DNA of 50,000 nt from Owenia fusiformis (GCA_903813345.2 CAIIXF020000819.1:1-50000), one strand, 5' to 3'; positions 33,167 through 43,884 are shown, counted from the first letter of the stretch. Numbers and translations: made by a program. Notes: generated by a model not told the origin, from the sequence alone.

Positions 33167-34990
33167 ATTCATATTTGGTCTGTAATTAGGGTTTCTTCTT
33201 GGTTGATTTCCATTGAAATTTTCTCTCGGTCCAAACTGCTGCAATCTTCTTGGGTTCTCAGATGGAACTTGATAATTTGAATTCCAACCAATGGGTTTTT
33301 GGCACCCCCAAGACATGTGTCCTACCTCATTACATCTCCAACAAATGATGGGCTCCCTACCAGGGGTATAGCCTTCATTAGACTGCCTTGGAACAGCAGT
33401 CACTGCTCTGGTCCAGGTATTTCTACTGGGACCAGGCGATCGGGGATCAGCTCTCACTAGTTTCCTGTGGTCAGTAAACTTCTCTAAACAGCCCATCCTA
33501 TCTGTCAGGTCATCCAGCTTTTTGAGGACTTCCTCCATACCATGCTTTTTAGGCCGATTGTTGTTATTATTTTTCCGTTGAAAAGGCTCTTCAAATGGAG
33601 GGGTTGGTGGTTCCTTCTCCCTGAATTGGACCACCTTCAGACTATGTGTCGAAGCATTTGAGGTATCACCCTTTTTGAAGGCTTCCAATTCCAAAGCTAA
33701 TTGGACAGCTTCCTCAATGGACTGTGGATGACTTCTTTTTATTTCCCATCTGAAGTCCTGATCAGGAATCGCCTTTATGAAATGGTCAAGGGCTAACTGG
33801 TCTCTCGTCTGGCTGTTTGCAGATACCCAGGCTTTGGAGACGAGGCGTTTGACATCAGCACATAATTCGGATAGTGATTCACCTTGTTTCCTCGTTCTCC
33901 CTGAGAGTTCAGCTTTATATATGTCTCCCTGATTAGAAGGAGAAAACCGCTCAGCTAATGCCTGCATCACCAGATCGTAGTTTCGCCGATGTTCAGTTGG
34001 CATATCAGTCAACACACAGAGAGCCGCCCCTCTAAGGTTTGAACACAAGTGGAGACAGCACTGCTCCTTTGTCCACCCATTAATTCGTGACACGAATTCC
34101 AGATGGGTGACAAAGTCAAGCCACTCCATTGTCCCATCAAAATGGCAAAGCTTTTGATGTTTACCATAGCTTGTTCCATTGGGTTTCTTGGTTGACTTCG
34201 ATGAAGAGGCTGGTGTGGACATATGTATAGGCCTGAAGGCACTTGATGAACCAGGAGTGGACGTCGGATTATTACCATCCTCACCTTCAGAATCAGAATC
34301 ACTTGTGTCAACAAATGCATTTGAGTGACCATAAATAGGTGGCACATACCTGGTTCTTCCCTTGGCCTTTCGAGAACGAGGCATGCTGGTACTAAACAAC
34401 CCAGTGGCTGGTATAGATTGTGTTGCGACTGTTGTAAAGGCTGCTGCTGTATTAAAAGGAACATGCAACGGCGATGTAGTCACTACTGATGGCAATGTTA
34501 TTGCAGGTGGTAAGGAAAAAGACACAGAACCAGCTGTAGTAGGGTTAGACTTTATAACATCCCGAAGGGACATTACCTCAGCCGCCAGCTCCTCTTTTTC
34601 CCTAATCACATCCTGCAATTCTTCCCTGTAGCGTTCAGCTTTCTGCAGGCGCACCTCAAACTGATTTATCAGAGAATTATATTGGGATGTCATTCTCTGG
34701 TTGTTTTCCTCCCAGCTCTGCGTCATTTGCTTATGATGGTTTGTGAGGAAAACGACCTCCTCTTTCAGTCGCTGGACCAACTGATGTTGTTCTTGGAGGT
34801 CCACATCATTATCTCCGGTGACATACTCAGGGGGAGCAGAAGGACTCCTGCTGAAAATGGCTTCAGCCCCCCTAGCTAACCCAGCATGTTTCTCATCATC
34901 GAACCCCTCCTGTGATTTCGACAGATCCTTTAAAATTTTCGAAATATCACTCATTGATGCTCTGGACAGATCCCGATCTGATTGTGCCAT
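33164..34990 (-). CDS. gag: Gag polyprotein
   Basis: 608 residues from the ATG at 34,990; an upstream in-frame TTG is not needed. Structural protein expected to assemble the particle and package RNA. Order: N-terminal segment with PSAPPEY at residues 50-56 (overlapping PSAP and PPxY late motifs); a long coiled coil at about 67-147; a Ser/Thr/Pro-rich linker; a capsid-like retrotransposon Gag region (about 270-430) with W-L-D-F, a helical LRG-AL block and the downstream ERF segment; then a basic C-terminal nucleocapsid region with one CCHC zinc knuckle (C550, C553, H558, C563) and an Asn/Arg/Pro-rich tail. It ends in UGA at 33,166-33,164, after which the same frame runs straight into pol. It is intact, with no frameshift seen. 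Confidence 0.93.
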   Translation of the reverse strand: MAQSDRDLSRASMSDISKILKDLSKSQEGFDDEKHAGLARGAEAIFSRSPSAPPEYVTGDNDVDLQEQHQLVQRLKEEVVFLTNHHKQMTQSWEENNQRMTSQYNSLINQFEVRLQKAERYREELQDVIREKEELAAEVMSLRDVIKSNPTTAGSVSFSLPPAITLPSVVTTSPLHVPFNTAAAFTTVATQSIPATGLFSTSMPRSRKAKGRTRYVPPIYGHSNAFVDTSDSDSEGEDGNNPTSTPGSSSAFRPIHMSTPASSSKSTKKPNGTSYGKHQKLCHFDGTMEWLDFVTHLEFVSRINGWTKEQCCLHLCSNLRGAALCVLTDMPTEHRRNYDLVMQALAERFSPSNQGDIYKAELSGRTRKQGESLSELCADVKRLVSKAWVSANSQTRDQLALDHFIKAIPDQDFRWEIKRSHPQSIEEAVQLALELEAFKKGDTSNASTHSLKVVQFREKEPPTPPFEEPFQRKNNNNNRPKKHGMEEVLKKLDDLTDRMGCLEKFTDHRKLVRADPRSPGPSRNTWTRAVTAVPRQSNEGYTPGREPIICWRCNEVGHMSWGCQKPIGWNSNYQVPSENPRRLQQFGPRENFNGNQPRRNPNYRPNMN

Positions 34991-35033
34991 GATTTCCAAA
35001 AATGCTTATTAAAGTGACCAAAATACAAAATTA

Positions 35034-35039
35034 ACTTAC
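35034..35039 (-). promoter_or_regulatory. Leader 5' splice donor (GTAAGT)
   Basis: A consensus GTAAGT lies between the 5' LTR and the gag start codon on the minus strand, the position of the major donor in retroviruses. The exon side is TTTT, which is weaker than AG. It pairs naturally with the acceptors at 29,121 and 28,612. Confidence 0.6.
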
Positions 35040-35075
35040 AAAATTACTGATGCTCTTTCAATACAGCTTGGCTTT

Positions 35076-35093
35076 GATTCGGCTTGGCCCCCA
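35076..35093 (-). promoter_or_regulatory. Primer binding site candidate
   Basis: On the minus strand, one base after the LTR's CA, the sequence starts TGGGGGCCAAGCC, as expected for pairing with a tRNA 3' CCA end. The first seven bases resemble the proline-tRNA PBS of gammaretroviruses but the rest does not, so the primer tRNA is not assigned. Confidence 0.65.
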
Positions 35094-35094
35094 A

Positions 35095-35417
35095 TGTTGT
35101 GCGTTTCGGTTCGTGTTTGTGCGAGGTTTATATATCCAGATATTGAAATAACGTTTCTAACACAATCCAAGAGATCCAACAGGAGATGTTCGTTCGATGA
35201 TTGAAGTGGAGTGACTCCCTGATTAGAATGCGTGATGTCAGCTATATACCCTCTCTGATGTATCAAGTGTCTTAGCCATATATGGCAAGTGACTCACCAT
35301 ATATGGCAAGGGAACAGAGTGGGAAGTTAGCAATACTAGCAAGTGAGTCAGGGTTCAGAGGTCGAGCTGATGATATCATATTAACCCTCCAAAACCCACC
35401 ACCCAGATACCGTAACA
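35095..35417 (-). repeat. 5' LTR
   Basis: Identical to the 3' LTR except for C in place of A at 35,377. In the minus direction it is followed one base later by the PBS-like site and then the gag leader. Confidence 0.95.
35243..35350 (-). promoter_or_regulatory. LTR U3: two CArG boxes, two AP-1 sites, TATA-like box (5' LTR, the likely active promoter)
   Basis: Same elements as in the 3' LTR: CArG at 35,276-35,285 and 35,297-35,306, AP-1 at 35,290-35,296 and 35,344-35,350, TATATA at 35,243-35,248. All are unchanged between the two LTRs. Transcription would start about 25-30 bp below the TATA-like box and run toward lower coordinates. Confidence 0.6.
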
Positions 35418-35421
35418 ATGG
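35418..35421. repeat. Target-site duplication, right (ATGG)
   Basis: ATGG directly follows the CA of the LTR and continues into CACACTCTCG, as in the uninterrupted satellite copy. Confidence 0.9.
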
Positions 35422-38400
35422 CACACTCTCGATTTGTTTTTTTCTAAGCTACATGTAGACACTAAGATGAAGTAGTTACGACAAACAACAACGAAGATAA
35501 TTGACAGAATATTGATTTGACCTTAATTTGACCTAGTTCTTGACCCTTGACCTAGATAAAAATTTGACCTAATTTCCCATCATCCCAGGTACTGCCCCTA
35601 GTTGATCATGTAAGCAGCTTAAAGTAAATTCTTTTAGTTGGTGAGAAATCTGGGAAGGAGGAAGATTCTGAAAGAATAATAATAACTAGACATGTAAATT
35701 GAACAAGTTCAATTTAAGACTCCAGATTTAAAACTTTTTTTAAGCTGAGTCATCCAAAATACTGTAAGCTGAGCCATTCAGAATAAGCTGAGTCATCTAG
35801 AATACAGACATTTAGACAACTCTTAAGTAAGTTATCTTCGTCTCCATTGGCTTAACATGGGGATATCATAATATCGACTTTTCGAGACTTCAAACAACTA
35901 TAACTATCTAACCAGAATTTGGGTCGAAATTTGGTTTGCAGATTCGAATTTCTGAGAAAATTCTACGTTTGTGTCATAACTCATACATTAAATTTTGAGA
36001 ACTTTTTGTGTTGACCTACTTTCCGGACGCCATTCCTCAAAATCGGTAAGAGTAATCAAAAAAGACTAATAGTGAATAGTGACAAAGATAATTGACATAA
36101 CATGGGATATCAAAATACCAATTTTTTAATTTTTCAAAACGCCATTACTTCCAAACCGAGTGTCGGATTGAAATTTGATTTGCAGATTCGGATTCCTGAG
36201 AAAATTCTACCCTTAATTCATAACTCATACGTTAAATTTGGAGAAACTTTCATGTTGACCTACTTTTCGGACACTATATCTCAAAAGTGGGTCAAAATAC
36301 TTTCTGACGGCAAAAGGCTAACACTATTAGCACACTCTTTGCTACCTGTATCCAAAATTTTGAAGCAAATAATTAAAGTGTAGTGTCAGAATCGCAAAAA
36401 TAAGTTAAAACTATAAATTTGACCTAGATTTTGACCTAGGCATTTTGGTGTCCAAATTGTGAAGCTAGCTAGCTTTTAAGGTCCCTTTCTTTTATAGGCT
36501 TTCATTATGTAAAGCTGTACTTAGTCTATATCTCGTATTTTACACTTCAAAAAAATCTTTTTCCCATTGCCATAACATGGGGCACCAAATTTAGCGATTT
36601 TTGAGCTTTCAAAACGACATAACTTCCGAACCAAAAGTCGGATTGAAATTTGGATTGCAGATTTGGATTCCTGAGAAAATTCTACCCTTAATTCATAACT
36701 AATACGTAAAATTTGGAGAACTTTTTAGTTTGACCTACTTTTCGGACACCATATCTCAAAAGTGGGTCAAAATACTTTCTGACGGCAAAAGGCTAACACT
36801 ATAAGCACACTCTTGGCTACATGTATAAAAAATTTCGAAGAATATAATTAATCTGTAGTGTCAGAATCGCAAAAATAAGGAAAAACTTTGAATTTGACCT
36901 AGATTTTGACCTAAGCATTTTGGTGTCCAAATTTTTATGGAAAGAAGGTCTTGTGGTCCCTTTCTTTTATGGGCTTCCATTATGTTTAGCTGTGCTTAGA
37001 CTATATCTCGTAATTTACACTTCAAAAAAATATTTTTTCCCATTGAATTAACATGGGGCACCAAATTTAGCGATTTTTGAATTTTCAAAACGCCATAACT
37101 TCTGAACCGGAAGTCAAATCGAAATTTGGTTTTCAGATTCGGAATCCTGAGAAAATTTCCTATAAGACTGATATCCTGGACATTGGATTCGGAGAACTTT
37201 TTTTTGGACCTCGTTTTCGGACACTGATATCTCGAAATCGGTTTGAGATACCAAAAAACTAAATCGATCCTAGCTTTTCTACTTTTTTATGAGGAACACA
37301 ATGAAAAAAACCCGGATTAAAAATATTGAAGGACGACCGAGATATTGGGAAAAAGTGACAAAGTACTAGATTTGACCTAGTTCTTGACCTTTGACCTAGA
37401 TAAAAATTTGACCTAATTTCCCAGAAAGCCAGATACATTCCCTAGTTAACCATGTAGGTTGGATTAAGTAAGATGTTATAGTTGGAGAGAAAATCTGTTA
37501 GGAGGAAGAAAGAAAGAATAACTAGACATGTAAATTGAACAAGTTCAATTTAAGACTCCAGATTTCAGACTTTTTTTAAGCTGAGTCATCCAAATACTTG
37601 TAAGCTGAGTCATTCAGAATAAGCTGAGTCAGCTAGAATATAGACATTTAGACAACTATTAAGAATGTTATCTTCGACTCCATTGGCTTAACATGGGGAT
37701 ATCATCATATCGACTTTTCGAGACTTTAAACCGCTATAACTATCTAATTAGAAGTTGGATCGAAATTTGGTTTAAAGATTCTGATTCCTGAGAAAATTCT
37801 ACCCTTAATTCATAGCTCATATGTTAAATTTGGAGAACTTTTTATTTTGACCTACTTTTCGGACACCATATCTCAAAAGTGGGTCAAAATACTTTCTGAC
37901 GGCAAAAGGCTTACACTATTAGCACACTCTTTGCTACCGGTATACAAAATTTTGAAGTAAATTATTAGAGTGTAGTGTCAGAATCGTAAAAATAAGGAAA
38001 AACTATGAATTTGACCTAGATTTTCACCTAGGCATTTTGGTGTCCAAATTTTGAAGCTATGTAGCTTTTGAGGTCCCCTTCTTTTATAAGCATTCATTAT
38101 GTTAAGCTGTACTCAGTCTATATATTGAATTTTACACTTCGAAAAAGTCTTTTTTCCCATTGACTTAACATAGGCACCAAATTTAGCGATTTTTGAGCTT
38201 TCAAAACGCCATAACTTCCGAACCGGAAGTCCGACCCAAATTTGGTTTGCAGATTCGGATTCCTGAGATCATTCTACACTTATTTCATAACTCACATGTT
38301 GAATTTGGAGAACTTTTTGTTCTGACCTACTTTCCAGACGCCATATCTCAAAATCGGTAAGAGTAATCAAAATTCTGATGTCATATCTTTGATTCGCCTT

Positions 38401-38675
38401 TTTCTAAGCTACACGATGAAAAAAAGATGAAGGAGTTACGAAGAATATTGAAGAAGATATGATGAAGAATGTTGAAAATGTAAGATTTGACCTAGTTCTT
38501 GACCTTTGACCTAGATAAAAATTTGACCTAATTTCCCAGAAAGCCAGATACATTCCCTAGTCAACCATGTAGGTTGGATTAAGTAAGATGTTATAGTTGG
38601 AGAGAAAATCTGTTAGGAGGAAGAAGAAAGAAAGAAAGAAAGAAAAAGGAATAATAAGAAAACAGGCAAAAACAA

Positions 38676-38704
38676 TAGACTCCAGATTTTCAATCTGGAG
38701 TCTA
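38676..38704. repeat. Single 29-bp hairpin unit
   Basis: One perfect unit with a TTC loop, directly before an ACTAG stem block and a GAGTAAG minisatellite. Confidence 0.85.
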
Positions 38705-38765
38705 ATAATAACTAGATTGGTAAATTGAACAAAGTTCAATTTAAGACTCCAGATTGATTTACTTG

Positions 38766-38921
38766 AGTAAAGAGCTGAGTAAGTAACTGAGTAGGAAGCT
38801 GAGTAAGTAGATGATTAAGTAATTGAGTAAGTAGCTGAGTAGGTAGCTGAGTAAGTAGCTGAGTAGGTAGCTGAGTTGGTAGCTAAGTAGGTAGCCGAGT
38901 AGGTAAGTAGGTAGGTAAGTA
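38766..38921. repeat. GAGTAAGTAGCT minisatellite 3
   Basis: A shorter and more diverged copy, ending in GTAGGTAAGTAGG words. Confidence 0.88.
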
Positions 38922-40536
38922 GGAATTTTTGACCAGAAGTCGGATTGAAATTTGGTTTGCAGATTCGGATTCCTGAGAAAATTCTACCCTTAATTCATAA
39001 CTCATAAGTTAAATTATGAGAACTTTTTATTTTGACCTACTTTACGGACACCATATCTCACAAGTGGGTCAAAATACTTTCTGACGGCAAAAGGCTCTCA
39101 CTATTAGCACACTCTTTGCTACCTGTATACAAAATTTTGAAGCAAATCCTAAAAGTGTAGTGCCAGAATCGCAAAAATAAGGAAAAACTATGAATTTGAC
39201 CTAGATTTTGACCTAGGCATTTTGGTGTCCAAATATTGAAACTAGGTAGCTTTTGAGGTCCCCTTCTTTTATAGGAATTCATTATCTTAAGCTTTACTCA
39301 ATCTATATCTCGTATTTTACACTTCAAAAAAATCTTTTTTCCTTGACTTTCTATCAGGATACCATCAGATCGATTTTCCGAAATTTCAAAACGCCATAAC
39401 TTCTGAACCGGAAGTCGGATCGAAATTTTATTTAAAGATTCGGATTCCTGACAAAATTCTACCCCTAATTCATAACTCATACGTTAAATTTGGCGATTTT
39501 TTATTTTGACCTACTTTTCGGACACGCCATAACTTTGGAACCGGAAGTCGGATCGAAATTTGGTTTGCAGATTCAGATTCCTGAGAAAATTCTACTCTTA
39601 ATTCATAACTCATATGTTAAATTTGGAGAATTTTTTATTTTGACCTACTTTTCGGACACCATATCTCAAAAGTGGGTCAAAATACTCTCTGACGGCAAAA
39701 GGCTAACACTATAAGCACACTCTTTGCTACCTGTATACAAAATTTTTAAGCAAATTATTAAAGTGTAGTGTCAGAATCGCAAAAATAAGAAAAAACTATA
39801 AATTTGACTTAGATTTTGACCTAGGCATTTTGCTGTCCAAATTTTAAAGCTAGATAGCCTTCGAAGTCCCCTTCTTTTATAGGCTTTCATTATGTTAAGC
39901 TGCCCTCAGTCTATATCTCGTATTTTACACTTAGAAGAAGTCTTTTTCCCCATTGACTTAACATGGGGCACCAAATTTAGCGATTTTGAGATTTCAAAAT
40001 GTTATAACTTCCGAACCGGAAATTTTGTTTGCAGATTTGGATTCCTGAGATAATTCTACACTTATTTGATTATTTACACGTTGAATTTTGAGAACTTTTT
40101 ATGTTCTGACCTACTTTTCGGACGTCATTTCTCAAAATCGGTAAGAGTAATCAAAAAACGATTTGCCTTGCGGAATTAGCTTTTTTTCTGAGGAACAAGA
40201 TGAAAAAAACCCGGAGCAAAAATACCGAAGGACGACTGAGAAAACTTGTAAAATAGTGAAAACCCACGATTTGACCTAGTTCTTGACCTTTGACCTAGAT
40301 AAACATTTGACCTAATTTCCCAGAAACTAGGTTTCATTACCTAGTTGACTATGTTAGCAGATTTAAGTAAGTCCTTCTAGTTGCTGAGAAAAAGTGTTCG
40401 GAAAGAAAGAATAATAATAATAACTAGACTTTGGAAATTGAACGAAGTTCAATTTCAGACTCCAGATCTAGACTTTTTTAAGCCCAGTCATCTAAAATAA
40501 GCCGAGTCATCCAGAATAAGCTGAGTCATCCAGAAT

Positions 40537-40712
40537 AAGATGGCTGGATAAAATAGGAAGGTAGGATAGGATAGAATGGGAAGGAACAATAGGATAGAAT
40601 AAGAAGGAAGGATAGGATAGAACAGAATAGGAAGAAAGGATATGATAGGAGAGGATAGGAAGGAAAGGATACGAAGGAAGGATAGGATAGGATCAGATAG
40701 GAAGGATAGATG
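40537..40712. repeat. GGATA/GGAAG purine microsatellite tract 5
   Basis: The tract in the right arm. It is closest to tract 4 (same AACAGAATAGGAAG and TACGAAGG words), though shorter. Confidence 0.9.
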
Positions 40713-41842
40713 AATTTTTCAATATTTTCTTCTCTACTCTTGACTTTCTATCAGGATACCATCAGATCGATTTTTCTCGAAATTTCAAACGCCATAACTT
40801 CCGAACCGGTAGTCGGATCGAAATTTGGTTTGCAGATTCGGATTCCTGACAAAATTCTACCCCTAATGCATAACTCATACGTTTAATTTGGAGATTTTTT
40901 ATTTTGACCTACTTTTCGGACACGCCATAACTTCCGAACCGGAAGTCGGATCGAAATTTGATTTGCAGTTTCGGATTCCTGACAAAATTCTCCCCTTAAT
41001 TCATAACTCATATATTAAATTTGGAGAACTTTTTATTTTGACCTACTTTTCGGACACCATATCTCAAAAGTGGGTCATAATACTTTCTGACGGCAAAAGG
41101 CTAACACTATTAGCATATTCTTGGCTACATGTATACATAATTTCGAAGAATATAATTAGAGTGTAGTATCAGAATCGAAAAAATAAGGAAAACCCATGAA
41201 TTTGACCTAGATTTTGACCTAGGCATTTTGGTGTCCAAATTTTCAAGCTAGATGGCTTTTGAGGTCCTTTTCCTTTAAAGGCTTTGATTATATGAAGCTG
41301 AACTCAGTCTATATTCTGTATTTTTCACTTCAAAAAAATCTTTTTTCCCATTGACTTAACATGGGCACCAAATTTAGCGATTTTTGAGTTTTCAAAACGC
41401 CATAACTTCCGAACCGGAAGTCTGATACGAATTTTATTTTCAGATTCGGAATCCTAAGATAATTTCCTATAAGACTAATATCCTGGACATTTGATTCGGA
41501 GAACTTGATTTTTGGACCTCGTTTTCGGACACTGATATCTCGAAATCGGTTTGAGATATCAAAAAACTAAATCGACCCTAGGTTTCCTACTTTTTTATAA
41601 GGAACACAATGAAAAAAACCCGGATCGAAAATATTGAATGACGACCGAGAAAATCGAAAAAAGTGACAAAGTACTGGATTTGACCTAGTTCTTGACCTTT
41701 GACCTAGATAAAAATTTGACCCAATTTCCGAGGAACCAGATACTGGACCTAAATTGACTGGAAAATGATCTTTATTGGATACCTTATGGTTATCGAGAAA
41801 ACTGGGTCGGAATAATAATAATAAGAATACTGGCAAAAACAA

Positions 41843-42191
41843 TAGACTCCAGATTGACATCTGGAGTCTAATAATAAGAAGAAAACTGGCAAAAGCAATA
41901 GACTCCAGATTTTCATCTGGAGTCTAATAAGAAAACAGGCAAAAACAATAGACTCCAGATTTTCAATCTGGAGTCTAATAATAAAGAAAACTGACGAAAG
42001 CAATAGACTCCAGATTTTCATCTGGAGTCTAATAATAAAGAAAACTGACGAAAGCAATAGACTCCAGATTTTCATCTGGAGTCTAATAAAGAAAACTGGC
42101 AAAAGCAATAGACTCCAGATTTTCATCTGGAGTCTAATAATAAAGAAAACTGGCAAAAGCAATAGACTCCAGATTTTCATCTGGAGTCTAA
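41843..42191. repeat. Hairpin minisatellite, seven units, array terminus
   Basis: The longest hairpin run: units at about 41843, 41899, 41949, 42004, 42058, 42109 and 42163, spaced 50-56 bp. The last unit marks the end of the satellite array; the sequence after 42,195 is unique. Confidence 0.9.
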
Positions 42192-42195
42192 TAAA

Positions 42196-43858
42196 AAAGT
42201 ATCTTATTGAACTACAGGTCATGAGGTTAATTCATACTTATATCACGTGTACTGAATATTCTAAACTAAACAATGTATGAGGATTCCACCAATTGATGGA
42301 TGTACAATAAACGAATTTTCAGATTAAAAAAAATCCTTGAATAACTTATAATAAAAAAGTATATTCGATATTGTACAAAAAGCGACTGTCATTGAGTGAA
42401 ATAGTGCAAAAATGTTATTCCCAAGGGGATTTTCACACCTTTTCCCGAAAATGTGCCAGTCACTGTTTGTAAAATATCGAATATACTTTTTTATCATTTA
42501 TCCAAGGAATAGTTTTTACAGACATTCTGACAGATCTAGAATGAATAAGTGATAAAAGACCATGCAAAACACTCCAATGTATTTCATTTTACTATGCTGT
42601 GTTATTCTTGTGTTTGAAATGATATTTTCGGATGAATAATATGAAAACAGATATCCGAATAACTAAGTTATAATTTATTTCATCTTCAAAGGTCAACATA
42701 CAAATGATATGAATCTTAACAGATAACCGGTGAATAAGTTAAACATTTCGTGTAAGTCATTTCAAATGTATAATATTTTATCAGTCTCCATCTGTATATT
42801 TTTACTATGATGTATTATTGATCAAAATTCTGGATAACTATTCACCATGCAAATGTGAACATATTACAGTATACTTAGTGTTGTTCATAACTTTGTCAAC
42901 TGTCGATTTCTTGGACACTCCATAAATGTCTGATGAGATGAAGAATGAACGAAATACAAAAGGTTATGCGAGTATATGCGTTCCATTCCTATTCCCGTGT
43001 CCATAACTCAGCTACTATATCTAGTTTATTTATCGGCCAAAATACATCCGTCTGATCAGAAAATGAAAAACTGGAATACAAAAGGCTGCGTATTCCATTT
43101 TCACGCTATGAATCACTCTTCCAGTTGCGAAACCTGGAAATAAAAAAACAGGTGCTAATACCTTTATCTAATAATATGTGTAAGTTAGAACGGGTAGTTT
43201 TCAAATCTAACGAGTTTCGTAAATCTAATATTCTAATCTCATATCAAATGTCTACTTTGCATACTTTCGATTCGAATTATTATAAGACCATGTAATTGAA
43301 ATACTCGTTAGAATTACCCATGGCGATTATCTATTTCAAATCATTTATTCAAATACGAGAACATGGGTAACTGGACAATAAATTCACACATTTTGAAAGG
43401 CGGCCATTTTAAATATATAATCATGTAAATAATAGGATACAGGTGAAGACAATGGAATTAATCTGACATCAAATGCCCCTGATGACCAAAAACAAGCAAA
43501 TTAATGACCTACCTGATAAATGTTTCGGTTTTTCTGAAAAGAAAAAATACATGTGGTACGTATGGTAGACCATGTCGATGACTTAAACTGTTTAACAAAT
43601 ATTAATCATATGTCTTGGCCTTACAACATTACAAAGACACTCTAGGAAGTCCAGGTCCTCAAACAAAATGCGATTTAGCTCTTATTAATTCAATCAATCT
43701 ATTGGTACATTTCCAGAATTGATAAAAATAGACTTAAATCTTCAAATATATTGCCATGTGAATAACCCTGTCGCCAGGGTTTTATTTTATCTACAAGCTC
43801 GTATACCCACGGTTATCTGAACGGTGTCGATTGTGTAATTTTCATGCATTCCAAATCT
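42196..43858. other. Intergenic sequence between satellite and CUB gene
   Basis: AT-rich unique sequence after the last satellite hairpin. Apart from the MITE at 42,335-42,507 I see no gene, tandem repeat or regulatory site I can support. Confidence 0.7.
42335..42507. mobile_element. Short MITE with ~58-bp inverted repeats
   Basis: The left arm (from CCTTGAATAA) and the right arm (to TTATCCAAGG) are inverted copies that share AAAAAAGTATATTCGATATT and AGTCACTG/GCGACTG segments. Total length is about 173 bp and it is non-coding. Confidence 0.75.
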
Positions 43859-43884
43859 TTAGAAGTACATTTTGGAATACATAC

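Larger units (their letters stand above)
13998..35417 (-). mobile_element. Ty3/gypsy-class LTR element with env, 21.4 kb, recent insertion
   Basis: On the minus strand the order is: 5' LTR (35,417-35,095), PBS-like site, leader with splice donor, gag, in-frame UGA, pol, ORF3, env N-part, non-coding insert, env C-part, 5.85 kb of mostly non-coding DNA, polypurine tract, 3' LTR (14,320-13,998). LTRs begin TG and end CA on either strand and differ at one of 323 positions (A at 14,280, C at 35,377), which indicates recent integration. Both flanks carry ATGG, the target duplication. The pol domain order RT-RNase H-integrase and the YLDD motif place it with Ty3/gypsy; the envelope gene makes it errantivirus-like. 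About 12 kb of its length is not explained by LTRs and known genes, which is unusual. Because gag, pol and ORF3 are uninterrupted, only env looks broken. Confidence 0.95.
35418..42195. repeat. Complex higher-order satellite array, right arm
   Basis: This is the continuation of the same array on the far side of the LTR element. The first bases restore the target site used by the insertion and then follow the linker seen at 7,711-7,970. The segment 35,690-37,500 parallels 9,410-11,280, including the two variant heads (35,853 and 36,098). Ordinary monomer boundaries lie near 36574, 37051, 38166, 39961 and 41358. The array ends with seven hairpin repeats at about 42,190, after which the sequence is unique. 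No gene is supported inside it. Confidence 0.93.

Noticed and set aside
29232-34879. Plus-strand frames over gag and pol, and alternative-frame minus-strand frames near 32,170 and 34,009
   Set aside because: Overlapping shadows of the intact gag and pol frames.
35076-35093. Assignment of the primer tRNA as tRNA-Pro
   Set aside because: Only the first seven bases agree with the known proline PBS, so the assignment was left open.
1-42195. CRISPR-like array from the hairpin repeats
   Set aside because: The spacers are themselves repetitive AAG/AAT tracts, the context is an animal satellite, and no cas genes exist.
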